This document shows, piece by piece, positions 19,963 to 29,312 of a stretch of DNA of 64,000 nt. The notes under the pieces were generated by a model that was not told the origin of the DNA, did not search any database, and saw nothing but the letters and a program-made list of their open reading frames with translations. Every line of letters begins with the position of its first letter. The stretch's first letter is position 1. Source of the stretch: Sulfitobacter dubius (lineage in GTDB: Bacteria; Pseudomonadota; Alphaproteobacteria; Rhodobacterales; Rhodobacteraceae); the NCBI RefSeq assembly GCF_900113435.1, contig NZ_FOPG01000001.1, forward strand, positions 1,335,240 to 1,399,239, given 5' to 3'. The position numbers and the translations under genes are program-made.

Positions 19963-20699
19963 AGCTGCGCCATAACCTCGTCAGAAGCCTCAAAGTTGGT
20001 TGTGACGCGCTGCACATCGTCGTCTTCCTCAAGCGCATCGACAAGCTTCATCAGCTTTTCCATGTTCTCAAGATCCATCTCTGTCGTCGTGACCGGACGC
20101 CAGATCAGCTTGGTCGATTCCGACTCGCCCAGTTCCGCCTCAAGCGCGGTCGAGACTTCGTTGAGATCGGTGTCGGCGCAATAGATGACGTGGCCGTCTT
20201 CAGAACTTTCGACATCTTCGGCCCCGGCCTCAATCGCTGCCATCATCACGGTGTCGGCGTCGCCCACGGAAGCGGGATAGATCACCTCGCCCTTGCGCTC
20301 GAACATAAAGCCGACCGAGCCTGTCTCGCCCAGATTGCCGCCGTTCTTGGTAAAGGTCGAACGCACGGTCGAAGCGGTGCGATTGCGGTTGTCGGTCATC
20401 GCCTCGACGATCACCGCCACGCCGTTCGGGCCATAGCCCTCATAGCGGATTTCTTCGTAATCTTCGCCCTCACCGCCGATCGCTTTCTTGATGGCGCGTT
20501 CGATGTTGTCCTTGGGCATGGACTGGCCCTTGGCCTCTTTCACGGCCATGCGCAGACGCGGGTTCTTTTCCGGGTCGGGATCGCCCATCTTGGCCGCGAT
20601 GGTGATTTCCTTGGAAAGTTTGGAAAACACCTTGGCGCGCAGCTTGTCCTGACGGCCCTTGCGATGCTGGATGTTTGCCCATTTGGAGTGACCGGCCAT
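19959..20699 (-). CDS. yebC: YebC/PmpR family protein
   Basis: The 246-residue protein begins [15 protein letters not shown], the fixed YebC N terminus. It keeps the three-domain pattern, including [10 protein letters not shown] and [15 protein letters not shown]. Family members act as transcriptional regulators and, per more recent work, as ribosome-associated factors for difficult sequences. The ATG at 20699 is chosen by homology; the frame is open 17 codons further. Confidence 0.95.
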   Translation of the reverse strand: MAGHSKWANIQHRKGRQDKLRAKVFSKLSKEITIAAKMGDPDPEKNPRLRMAVKEAKGQSMPKDNIERAIKKAIGGEGEDYEEIRYEGYGPNGVAVIVEAMTDNRNRTASTVRSTFTKNGGNLGETGSVGFMFERKGEVIYPASVGDADTVMMAAIEAGAEDVESSEDGHVIYCADTDLNEVSTALEAELGESESTKLIWRPVTTTEMDLENMEKLMKLVDALEEDDDVQRVTTNFEASDEVMAQL

Positions 20700-20818
20700 G
20701 AATACCTCGTTCTGGCAATGCGTTTGCGCCACTCTATATGCCAGCATCACCGCTGGAACAAGCCACCCGGCCTGTGCTTAGCTTTCCTCCTTTGGGGCAA
20801 CCACGTTAGACCGGATAT

Positions 20819-22591
20819 ATGACCACAGATCAGATTATTCTCTTCACCCTCTTTGGCGCGGTCTTTGGCCTGCTGCTCTGGGGCCGCTTTCGTTATGACA
20901 TCGTGGCCTTTAGCGCACTGATGGTCGGGGTGGTGCTGGGCGTGGTGCCCACGGAAAACGCCTTTGACGGCTTTGGCCATCCGGCGACGCTGATCGTGGC
21001 GCTGGTGCTGGTGGTTTCCGCCGGGCTGGTGCGTTCGGGCGCGGTGATGTTGATCACCCGCACGCTGGTGGACAGTTCGCGCAGCTTAGGCGCTCATATC
21101 ACCATGATGGGCGCTGTGGGCGGGGTGCTGTCGGCCTTTATGAACAACGTCGCCGCTTTGGCTCTGCTGATGCCGGTGGACATCCAGACTGCCCGAAAAG
21201 CGGGCCGCGCGCCGGGGCTGAGCCTCATGCCGCTGAGCTTTGCCACCATCCTTGGCGGCATGGCGACGCTGATCGGCACGCCGCCCAATATCATCATCGC
21301 GTCGATCCGGCAGGAATCGCTGGGCGCGCCGTTCAAGATGTTCGATTTTGCCCCGGTGGGCGGTCTGGCGGCCATCGCCGGGCTGATCTTCGTGGCCTTG
21401 ATTGGCTGGCGTTTGATCCCCGCCCGCGAAGACGCCATGATCGAGGCTGAGGATATCGCGGAATATATCGCCGAGCTGACCGTGCCCGAGGGCAACAAGC
21501 AGATCGGCAAGCGTCTGGCAGAGCTACAGGAAGAAGCACATAAGGCCGATGTTGCGATCCTTGGGCTGATGCGGGGCGGCAAACGTCGCTATGGCACCGC
21601 GCGCAATGTGGTGCTGCAGGCCGGAGACGCGATCGTGCTGGAAGCCACGCCCGACGCGCTGGACGAATTTCGCAGCACGCTGAACCTCGCGCTGGCGGAC
21701 AGTGACCGCGAAGATCTGCTGCTGGCCGATGGCGAAGGGGTCGAGATTGTCGAGGTCGTGGTGACCGAGGCCTCGCGGCTCAATGGTCGCACGGCGCAGG
21801 CGGTGGGCCTCTCGTGGCGCCAGCGCACGGTGCTTCTGGGTCTGTCTCGGCAAGGCCGCAAGATCACCTCGCAGCTGCGCACGACCGAATTGAAGCCCGG
21901 TGACATTCTGCTGCTGTTGGTCCCCCGCGACACGGTGGCCCATGTCACCGACTGGCTGGGCGTGCTGCCGCTGGCCGACCGGGGCCTTGCCGTGACCCAA
22001 GATAGCAAGACGTGGCTCGCCATCGGTATGTTTGCAGGTGCAGTGGCGGCGGCGTCCTTTGGGCTGATCTATCTGCCCATCGCGCTTGGGATTGTCGTGG
22101 TTGGCTATGTGCTGGCCAAGATTGTGCCGCTATCGGAGCTTTACACGCATATCGAATGGCCGGTGATCGTGCTTTTGGGGTCCATGATCCCGCTGGGGGC
22201 AGCGCTGGAAACCTCAGGCGGAACCGAGCTAATTGCGGGCGCACTTGTCGGATTGACCGAAGGGCTGCCCGCATGGGTCGTGCTGACGGTGCTGATGGTG
22301 GTGACCATGTCGCTGTCGGATGTGCTCAACAACACGGCGACGACCATCGTCGCGGCCCCCGTGGGCATCCAGATGGCGCAGTCGCTCGGGGTATCGCCCG
22401 ACCCGTTCCTGATGGCGGTGGCGGTGGCGGCCTCCTCGGCCTTCCTCACGCCGATTGGACATAAGAACAACACGCTGATTCTTGGCCCCGGCGGCTATTC
22501 CTTTGGCGACTATTGGCGCATGGGGCTGCCGCTTGAGATCATCGTGGTCGCCGTTTCGATCCCGGCGATCCTCGTCTTCTGGCCGCTCTAA
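20819..22591 (+). CDS. SLC13-type permease with two TrkA-C (RCK_C) domains
   Basis: The 590-residue protein has a membrane N-terminal half with FMNNVAALALLMPV and MATLIGTPPNIIIASI, the hairpin motif of CitM/SLC13 carriers. Two cytosolic TrkA-C domains lie at about 205-290 and 300-385. A second membrane half has VLNNTATTIVAAPVG. It is likely a sodium or proton-coupled anion (sulfate, dicarboxylate) transporter; the substrate is unproven. A strong terminator follows. A homologue of the same length stands convergent 150 bases away. Confidence 0.87.
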   Translation: MTTDQIILFTLFGAVFGLLLWGRFRYDIVAFSALMVGVVLGVVPTENAFDGFGHPATLIVALVLVVSAGLVRSGAVMLITRTLVDSSRSLGAHITMMGAVGGVLSAFMNNVAALALLMPVDIQTARKAGRAPGLSLMPLSFATILGGMATLIGTPPNIIIASIRQESLGAPFKMFDFAPVGGLAAIAGLIFVALIGWRLIPAREDAMIEAEDIAEYIAELTVPEGNKQIGKRLAELQEEAHKADVAILGLMRGGKRRYGTARNVVLQAGDAIVLEATPDALDEFRSTLNLALADSDREDLLLADGEGVEIVEVVVTEASRLNGRTAQAVGLSWRQRTVLLGLSRQGRKITSQLRTTELKPGDILLLLVPRDTVAHVTDWLGVLPLADRGLAVTQDSKTWLAIGMFAGAVAAASFGLIYLPIALGIVVVGYVLAKIVPLSELYTHIEWPVIVLLGSMIPLGAALETSGGTELIAGALVGLTEGLPAWVVLTVLMVVTMSLSDVLNNTATTIVAAPVGIQMAQSLGVSPDPFLMAVAVAASSAFLTPIGHKNNTLILGPGGYSFGDYWRMGLPLEIIVVAVSIPAILVFWPL

Positions 22592-22600
22592 GCAGAACGC

Positions 22601-22630
22601 AAAAGGCGCGCCATCTTCAGCGCGCCTTTT
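22601..22630 (+). terminator. Rho-independent terminator after the first SLC13 gene
   Basis: AAAAGGCGCGC (22601-22611) pairs perfectly with GCGCGCCTTTT (22620-22630) across an eight-base loop. The right arm ends in TTTT on the plus strand and the left arm begins AAAA, so it could also act on the minus strand. Confidence 0.9.
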
Positions 22631-22741
22631 AAGGTTTAAATTGTCTAGCCCAGACAACATCAAAGACATCTTCATCAAGCCGATCTTAGCCCCCGCTCCC
22701 TTCTTCCTGAGCCGAGGTGCGGCTGAGCGTACCTTTCTAAT

Positions 22742-24514
22742 CTACCAAAACAGCGGGATCACCGCGCTGACCAAAAGCGACATGCTTAGGTTCAGCGGTA
22801 TGCCGATGCGCATGAAGTCAGTAAATTTGTACCCCCCCGGCCCGTAAACCAGCGTGTTGGTTTGATAACCAATGGGCGTGGCAAAGGCGCAAGAGGCCGC
22901 GATCATCACTGCCACGACCAAGGGGCGCGGATCCATGCCAAGGGCCGTGCTGAGGCTGACGGCGATGGGCGTCATGATAACGGCCACGGCGTTGTTGCTG
23001 ACGATCTCGGTCAATGTCGTGGTCAGCAGAAACACCGCCCAGATGATGAAGAAGGGGGGCAACTCTGCCAATCCCGGTGCGATGTTATCGACGATCAGCG
23101 AAATCGCACCTGAGTTTTCCAGCGCCGCGCCCACGGCCAGCATGGCAAAAATAAGCGCTAACAAACGCCCTTCGACAAAAGAAAACGCCTCCTCGGCGTC
23201 GATACAGCCCGTCACCAGCACCACCGCTACGGCGATTACAGCCAAAGCCAAAATCGGCGCCACGTTAAAGGCCGCAAGCACCACGATGCCCGCAAGCGCA
23301 GCAATGGCGATCGGCGCGTGCCCCCGGCGGAACGCGCGGGACGATGGTTGAGTCACGTCCACAAGGTTCATTTCACTGGCGAGCCGCTGAATATCTTCCG
23401 CAGCCCCCTCCAGCAGCAGCGTGTCGCCCACTTTGACGATCAGTTGCTCAAGCTGCTGGCCGATGTTCTGGTTGCGCCGATGCACCGCCAGCGCATAAAC
23501 CCCATAACGCCGCCGCAACCGCATAGAGCCCAGCGAGCGCCCCACCATCCGGCAACCCGGTGTGATTAGCACTTCGACGGTCGTGGTTTCGACCGCTGAC
23601 AGTTGGTCAACGCGGCGCAATTCCTTGTTGTTTTGCAGGCTCAAAAGCTCGGTCATTTGGGTGCGCAGAACCACGCGGTCCCCGACCTGAAGTTCGACAC
23701 CCTTAAGGCTCCGTCGCAGGGAATCATCACCGCGCACCACGTCGATCAGCCGCACGCCTTCGCGTTTGAACAGCTGGACATCCAGCACTTCGCGCCCGAT
23801 AAGGTTGCTTTCGGGCGGGATTACCGCTTCGGTGAAGAACTTCATCTTGGAACGGTCCGACAGCATATTCGCCATGCTGTCGCGCGCGGGCAGCAGTTTG
23901 TCGGCAAAAAACAGCATATAGATCAGACCCCACGCACAGACCACAAGGCCCACGGGGAGGATCTCGAAGATACCGAAGGGTGCCATGCCCTGTGCCCGCG
24001 CCACACCGTCAACCAGCAGGTTGGTCGAGGTGCCGATCAGCGTGAGAGAACCGCCCATAATCGCGGCATAACTCAACGGGATCAGCAACTTAGAAGCTTT
24101 TGTGTTGAGCGTGCGGGTCAGCTGCACCACCACCGGAATCATCACCACAACAACGGGTGTGTTGTTCATGACGGCGCTGGCCGCCATAACCGACAAGACC
24201 ACCCCAGCCACTGCGGATTTCGGGTGGGTCTTGGCCGTTCGCTCAGCCAGCCGGGTCAGCACATCCAGCGCCCCGGTCCGCACCAACGCCCCCATGATGA
24301 TGAACATGGCGGCAATGGTCCAAGGCGCGGGGTTTGATAGCACCTCTAGGGCATCGTCATAGGGTAAAACGCCGATTGCCAGCAGCAAAGCCGCCCCAGC
24401 AATGGCAACCACCTCGGTGGGAAAGGCTTCGCGCAGGAAAAGCACGAACATCATGCCGACCACCACAAGGGTGAGAACGGCCGTCTCCATCGGAGAGAAG
24501 CTGAAAAATTCCAT
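22742..24514 (-). CDS. Second SLC13-type permease with TrkA-C domains
   Basis: This protein also has 590 residues, with the same plan as its convergent neighbour. Membrane half one contains VMNNTPVVVVMIPV and LTLIGTSTNLLV. A pair of TrkA-C domains (about 205-385) follows, then membrane half two with EIVSNNAVAVIMTPIA. The ATG at 24514 (MEFFSFSPME) gives the expected start; the frame is open 25 codons upstream. The sequence differs clearly from its neighbour, so these are old paralogues. The substrate is unknown. Confidence 0.87.
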   Translation of the reverse strand: MEFFSFSPMETAVLTLVVVGMMFVLFLREAFPTEVVAIAGAALLLAIGVLPYDDALEVLSNPAPWTIAAMFIIMGALVRTGALDVLTRLAERTAKTHPKSAVAGVVLSVMAASAVMNNTPVVVVMIPVVVQLTRTLNTKASKLLIPLSYAAIMGGSLTLIGTSTNLLVDGVARAQGMAPFGIFEILPVGLVVCAWGLIYMLFFADKLLPARDSMANMLSDRSKMKFFTEAVIPPESNLIGREVLDVQLFKREGVRLIDVVRGDDSLRRSLKGVELQVGDRVVLRTQMTELLSLQNNKELRRVDQLSAVETTTVEVLITPGCRMVGRSLGSMRLRRRYGVYALAVHRRNQNIGQQLEQLIVKVGDTLLLEGAAEDIQRLASEMNLVDVTQPSSRAFRRGHAPIAIAALAGIVVLAAFNVAPILALAVIAVAVVLVTGCIDAEEAFSFVEGRLLALIFAMLAVGAALENSGAISLIVDNIAPGLAELPPFFIIWAVFLLTTTLTEIVSNNAVAVIMTPIAVSLSTALGMDPRPLVVAVMIAASCAFATPIGYQTNTLVYGPGGYKFTDFMRIGIPLNLSMSLLVSAVIPLFW

Positions 24515-24608
24515 CAAGAACCTGTCGTTCGGGCAAAAGGCCGTTGTCCAGTTACGCCGATTGCGGCGCCCTGTGCAAGCCTGACGCAAAGGCGCATGCT
24601 GTCAGGTC

Positions 24609-25421
24609 TCAGGGCGTGCTGGTCTGGAGGGCACCGCCCTCGCGCACCGGCACGATCCGCGTGGCACGGCCCGTGCGGTCATCGGTTTCGATATAAACGC
24701 CTGAGAGTGTCGCCTCACCATTGGCCGGGGTGAAACGTTCGCGCGGCATGCCGGTGATGAAACGGCGCAGAGGCTCGGCCTTGTCCATGCCGATCACTGA
24801 ATGATAATCGCCACACATGCCGGCATCGCTGAGGTAGGCCGTCCCGCCCGGCAGGATCATCGCATCGGCGGTCGGCACATGGGTATGGGTGCCGACAACA
24901 AGGCTCGCCCGCCCGTCGCACCAGTGGCCCATGGCCATCTTCTCGCTCGTGGCTTCGCAGTGCATATCGACGATGATCGCCTGCGCCATGCCGCCCAAAG
25001 GATGCGTTTTCAGCACCGGCTCCAGCGCCGAAAAGGGATCATCAAAGGGCCGTTTCATAAAGACTTGGCCAAGCGCTTGGGTCACCAGAACCTTTTTGCC
25101 GTTCTGCGCCGTGAACAGTTTGGCCCCCTTGCCCGGCGCGGATTTGGAAAAGTTCAGCGGGCGGATCACGCGCGGCTCCTGCTCGATAAAGCTGAGCATG
25201 TCTTTCTGGTCGAAAGCGTGATCGCCGAGGGTCAGACAATCGGCCCCGGCATCCAGCAACGTCTTGGCATGCGCGCCCGACAGGCCCATGCCCCCGGTGG
25301 CATTCTCGCCATTCACCACAATGAAATCGAGCTTCCAGTCGCGCCGCAGCCGCGCCAGATTTTCGGTGATTGCCCGCCGTCCGGCCCGGCCCATCACATC
25401 GCCAAGAAACAAAATCTTCAT
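24609..25421 (-). CDS. TIGR00282/YmdB-family metallophosphoesterase
   Basis: The 270-residue protein carries the calcineurin-like metal motifs GDVMGRAGR (residues 7-15), NGENATGG (near 39), GDHAFDQKD (near 67) and GTHTHVPTAD (near 178). Family members hydrolyse cyclic nucleotides (2',3'-cAMP and related) and in Bacillus (YmdB) affect developmental decisions. It lies 57 bases after fthC on the same strand. Confidence 0.92.
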   Translation of the reverse strand: MKILFLGDVMGRAGRRAITENLARLRRDWKLDFIVVNGENATGGMGLSGAHAKTLLDAGADCLTLGDHAFDQKDMLSFIEQEPRVIRPLNFSKSAPGKGAKLFTAQNGKKVLVTQALGQVFMKRPFDDPFSALEPVLKTHPLGGMAQAIIVDMHCEATSEKMAMGHWCDGRASLVVGTHTHVPTADAMILPGGTAYLSDAGMCGDYHSVIGMDKAEPLRRFITGMPRERFTPANGEATLSGVYIETDDRTGRATRIVPVREGGALQTSTP

Positions 25422-25478
25422 AAACTATGGACTAGGACGCAGACGCCTTGGCGGCAACCCTTATTCCGCCTGGGCGGG

Positions 25479-26045
25479 TTAGCGTTGCGTCACTTCGATC
25501 ACACCGGCCTCTGTCACGATCAGGTCCAGCGGCTCATCGGTTTCCTCGAGCGGAATGTCATCGCACTCCTGCCCGGCAAAGGCGAAACCGATCGCCATCG
25601 TGGCCCTGCGCGCGCGTAACATCGCCAGTGTCCGGTCATAAAATCCGCCGCCATAACCCAGCCGCGCCCCCGCGCGGTTAAAGGCCAGCAGCGGAACGAT
25701 CACGATCTCTGGTTCAAAAAAATCGTTATGCTCGGGGATCATCGCACCGAAAGTGCCCGCGACCATCGGCGTCTCTGGCGTCCAGCGCGAGAACGACAAC
25801 GGGTGGTCGGGCCACATGATCACCGGCACGCCGACCGGGCCGTGGGCGCAGGCTTCGGCCATGGTCGGGCGGGGGTCGATTTCGGTACGAATGGGCATAA
25901 AGCCCGAAAGCGGCACGCCGCGATAGCCCGCCAACACTTCAGACAGATACCCCGCCTGTGCCGCATTCGCCGCCTCAAACAACGGCTTGCGCCGGGCAAA
26001 TGCCGCCTTGCGCGCCTCGGCCTTCCGAGTGGCGCAATCGCTCAC
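25479..26045 (-). CDS. fthC: 5-formyltetrahydrofolate cyclo-ligase
   Basis: The 188-residue enzyme makes 5,10-methenyl-THF from 5-formyl-THF with ATP. ARLGYGGGFYDRTL carries the ATP/metal loop, and basic N-terminal KAEARKAAFARRK matches the family. It starts with a GTG overlapping the mgtE stop in GTGA, implying coupling. No 6S RNA, its frequent partner in other proteobacteria, was seen adjacent. Confidence 0.9.
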   Translation of the reverse strand: MSDCATRKAEARKAAFARRKPLFEAANAAQAGYLSEVLAGYRGVPLSGFMPIRTEIDPRPTMAEACAHGPVGVPVIMWPDHPLSFSRWTPETPMVAGTFGAMIPEHNDFFEPEIVIVPLLAFNRAGARLGYGGGFYDRTLAMLRARRATMAIGFAFAGQECDDIPLEETDEPLDLIVTEAGVIEVTQR

Positions 26046-27445
26046 AACAGCACCAGCGCCGCAAGCCCGAGGAAGGCGAAAAAGCCAACCACATCCGTCA
26101 CCGTAGTCACAAAGGCCCCCGAGGCGAGCGCCGGGTCAATCCCGAACCGCTCCAGCAAAATCGGGATACCGGTGCCCGCAAGCCCCGCCACTACGAGGTT
26201 AATCACCATCGCGGTCGCAATCACATAGCCAAGCGCCGGAGAGCCGAACCAGATCACCCCGACGATCCCCATGATCACCGCAAAGATCAGCCCGTTCACC
26301 AGACCCACCAGAACCTCCCGCCGGATCACCCGCCAGACGTTCGAGCCGGTAAGGTCTTTCGTCGCAATCGCACGCACCGCGACGGTCAAGCTCTGTGTGC
26401 CCGCATTGCCGCCCATGGAGGCGACGATCGGCATCAGCACTGCCAGCGCCACGATCTGCGCGATGGCTGCTTCGAACTGAGAAATCACCATCGAGGCGGC
26501 AATCGCCGTCACGAGGTTCACCGCAAGCCACGGCAGGCGCTGTTTGGTCGTTTCCGCCACACGGTCGGAAAGCGAGCCCTCACCCACACCCGCCAGTCGC
26601 AGGATGTCCTCTTCGTGCTCTTCGTCGAGCACCGCCATGGCGTCGTCGATGGTGATGACGCCGATCAGCCTCCCCTCTTCATCGACCACGGGGGCCGAGA
26701 TCAGGTGGTACTGGTTAAACGCATAGGCCACATCGCCCTCATCGCGCATGGCGGGGATGATCTGGAACGTTTCCTCCAAGATATCCGCCAGCCGCGTCTC
26801 GCGACGCGAGCGCATCAGCTTCCCCAGCGTCACGTTGCCCACCGGATGCAGGCGCGGGTCGACCATGACGATGTGATAGAACTGGTCTGGCAGGTCTTCT
26901 TCCTTGGTGGCGCGCAAATGGTCGATGGTCTGGCCCACCGTCCAATGCTCGGGCGCCATCACAACCTCGCGCTGCATCAGACGACCGGCAGAATATTCCG
27001 GCCAGTTCAGCGCCTGTTCGACGGCGACCCGGTCAGTTTCCTCCAGCGCGTCGAGGATGGTTTCCTGTTGCGCGTCTTCCAGATCTTCGATCAGGTCGAC
27101 GACATCATCGCTGTCCAGTTCGCGCACCGCTTGGGTCAGAACCTGCGGCGTCAGGATGGAGATGACTTCTTCGCGGATCGACTCGTCGAGTTCCGACAGA
27201 ATCTCACCGTCGAATTCCTGCCCATAAAGGCGGATTAGTGCGGCGCGGTCATCCTCGTCGATCTGCTCCAAAAGGTCAGCGATGTCCGCCGCGTGCAGCG
27301 GCTCCATCAGCTGGGTCAGATGGGCTTGATCGTTCGCCTCTACGGTCTCAAGGATCGCGGCAACGGCCTTGCGGTCCAGCATATAGGCTTCGGCATTCTC
27401 CTCAGAGGGTACCGCCGGATCCAGCTCTTCGATCTGCTCTGCCAT
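26042..27445 (-). CDS. mgtE: Magnesium transporter MgtE
   Basis: The 467-residue protein has a helical MgtE_N domain (ADIADLLEQIDEDDRAALIRL, residues about 45-145), then two CBS domains (about 150-270). The C-terminal membrane domain of five helices has PIVASMGGNAGTQS, the pore signature. The cytosolic part gates the channel by intracellular Mg2+. ATG at 27445 (MAEQIEELDP) is the natural start. No Mg riboswitch was seen in the 121-base spacer to the divergent guaD. Confidence 0.95.
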   Translation of the reverse strand: MAEQIEELDPAVPSEENAEAYMLDRKAVAAILETVEANDQAHLTQLMEPLHAADIADLLEQIDEDDRAALIRLYGQEFDGEILSELDESIREEVISILTPQVLTQAVRELDSDDVVDLIEDLEDAQQETILDALEETDRVAVEQALNWPEYSAGRLMQREVVMAPEHWTVGQTIDHLRATKEEDLPDQFYHIVMVDPRLHPVGNVTLGKLMRSRRETRLADILEETFQIIPAMRDEGDVAYAFNQYHLISAPVVDEEGRLIGVITIDDAMAVLDEEHEEDILRLAGVGEGSLSDRVAETTKQRLPWLAVNLVTAIAASMVISQFEAAIAQIVALAVLMPIVASMGGNAGTQSLTVAVRAIATKDLTGSNVWRVIRREVLVGLVNGLIFAVIMGIVGVIWFGSPALGYVIATAMVINLVVAGLAGTGIPILLERFGIDPALASGAFVTTVTDVVGFFAFLGLAALVLL

Positions 27446-27566
27446 CCGCGTTCTCCGTGCCTGTGCCCTTGTTGGAGGCGACAATAGGCGAGCGGCCTCG
27501 GGGGTACAACGGCACCCGCGACGCTTCGGTATTGTTCCCCGTCTCGCCCTCACCTAAACCACTGGC

Positions 27567-28868
27567 ATGACAAATCAACGACTCCTTTTGGGCGCGACGC
27601 TCACCTATTCCGGCAACCCGATGCAAAGCGCCTGGGAGGATGCCGTGAAGATCGACACCGAAGGCGGTGTCTTGATCGAAGACGGCCGCATTGTCGCCGT
27701 GGGCAATGGCGAACGCCTGCGTGCCGACCATCCGCAGGCCGAGGTGACGCGCTACGACGATGCGCTGATCTGCCCGGGGTTTGTCGATGCCCATGTGCAT
27801 TACCCGCAGACCGCGATCATCGCCTCTTGGGGCAAGCGGCTGATTGACTGGCTCAACACCTATACCTTCCCCGAAGAGATGCGCCTGTCGGACCCCGCCT
27901 ATGCGGATGAGATCGCCGCGCGCTATCTGGACCTGACGCTGGCCCATGGCACCACCACGGTCGCGTCTTATTGCACCATCCACCCCCACAGCGCCGATGC
28001 GCTGTTTCAGGCGGCAGAGGATCGCGGCCAGCGGATCGTGGCGGGCAAGACCTGCATGGACCGCAACGCCCCCGAAGGGCTGCGCGACACGGTACAATCC
28101 GCCTATGACGACAGCAAAGCGCTGATCGAGCGTTGGCACGGCAAGGGCCGCGCGAGCTATGCGATCACACCGCGTTTCTCTCCGACCTCGACGCCCGAGC
28201 AACTCTCGGCCCTCGGCGCGCTTTGGGCCGAGCATCCGAGTTGCCTGATGCAGACCCACCTCAGCGAACAAACGGATGAGATCGAATGGGTGCGCGGGTT
28301 GTTTCCTGAGGCCCGCGACTACCTTGATACCTATGAGGCCCACGGACTGCTGGGCGAACGCGGCCTTTACGGCCATGCGATCCACCTAGAGCCGCGCGAG
28401 ATCGACCGGCTGGCCGAGGTTGGTGGCGCACTAGTCCACTGCCCCACCTCCAACACCTTCATCGGTTCGGGGCTGTTTGACATGACCGGCCTTGCCGCGC
28501 GGGGCATTCCGCTGGCGCTGGCAACGGATACCGGGGGCGGCTCTTCGTTTTCCATGCTGCGAACAATGGCGGCAGCCTATGAGGTCGGCCAGTTGCGCGG
28601 CACCCCGCTACACGCGGCACAGTTGATCTGGCTCGCCACCGCAGGCTCGGCCCGAAGCCTGCATCTGCAGGATCACATCGGCAGTCTGGCCGAAGGGATG
28701 GAAGCGGATATCACCGTGCTGTCGCTCGACTCGACCCCCGCCATCGCACAGCGTCACGCGGCTGCCAAGGATATCTGGGAAAGCCTTTTTGCCACCATCA
28801 TGATGGGCGATGATCGGGCGATTGCAGATGTTTGGGTTGCGGGTGCGCGTCGGGGTGGCACGGCGTAA
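27567..28868 (+). CDS. guaD: Guanine deaminase
   Basis: The 433-residue amidohydrolase converts guanine to xanthine. Zinc ligands are in FVDAHVHYPQ (near residue 70), HLSEQTDEIEWVRGLFPE (near 232; a GuaD hallmark), YGHAIHLEP and ATDTGGGSSFSM. It is convergent with a CAP-domain gene and an 8-oxoguanine-deaminase-type gene, forming a small purine catabolic neighbourhood. The upstream ribosome site is weak. Confidence 0.93.
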   Translation: MTNQRLLLGATLTYSGNPMQSAWEDAVKIDTEGGVLIEDGRIVAVGNGERLRADHPQAEVTRYDDALICPGFVDAHVHYPQTAIIASWGKRLIDWLNTYTFPEEMRLSDPAYADEIAARYLDLTLAHGTTTVASYCTIHPHSADALFQAAEDRGQRIVAGKTCMDRNAPEGLRDTVQSAYDDSKALIERWHGKGRASYAITPRFSPTSTPEQLSALGALWAEHPSCLMQTHLSEQTDEIEWVRGLFPEARDYLDTYEAHGLLGERGLYGHAIHLEPREIDRLAEVGGALVHCPTSNTFIGSGLFDMTGLAARGIPLALATDTGGGSSFSMLRTMAAAYEVGQLRGTPLHAAQLIWLATAGSARSLHLQDHIGSLAEGMEADITVLSLDSTPAIAQRHAAAKDIWESLFATIMMGDDRAIADVWVAGARRGGTA

Positions 28869-28892
28869 CGCACCACCCGCGATTGGGTCACG

Positions 28893-29312
28893 TCAGCAGG
28901 GCGCGCCCAGCACCATCACCCAAACCTCACTATCGGCCTGCACCAGCCCCATCTCTTCGGCGCGGCTGTCGACCATATTGCGGTAATGCCCCGGCGAGTT
29001 GGTCCAGCCGGTCATGACCTCATCCAGGGAGTGCTGCCCCTTGGCGATGTTTTCAGCGACAAAGCACCATTGATAGCCCGCCATCGCGGCGCGTCGGCCC
29101 ACATCCGTGCCATCACGGCCTGTGTGGCTGAAATAATCATGCTCTGCCATATCGGTGGCATGGGTTCCCGCCGCCTGCGCCAAGCGGCTGTCATAGATCA
29201 ACGGTTTGAGCCCCTGCACATCCCGCAACGCATTTACGCGCTCCAACCCCATGGGGTCGGCCAATGCCGGCATGCCCGCCAGCATCAGGATCGATAGAAA
29301 AAATGGCCTCAT
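28893..29312 (-). CDS. Secreted CAP-domain (SCP/PR1-like) protein
   Basis: The 139-residue protein has a signal peptide (MRPFFLSILMLAGMPALA) and a CAP domain. YDSRLAQAAGTHATDMAEHD, FSHTGRDGTD, ENIAKG and GWTNSPGHYRNM provide the conserved His and Glu residues. Bacterial CAP proteins are exported and of unclear activity. Its ATG overlaps the stop of the upstream deaminase gene (ATGA). Confidence 0.88.
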   Translation of the reverse strand: MRPFFLSILMLAGMPALADPMGLERVNALRDVQGLKPLIYDSRLAQAAGTHATDMAEHDYFSHTGRDGTDVGRRAAMAGYQWCFVAENIAKGQHSLDEVMTGWTNSPGHYRNMVDSRAEEMGLVQADSEVWVMVLGAPC

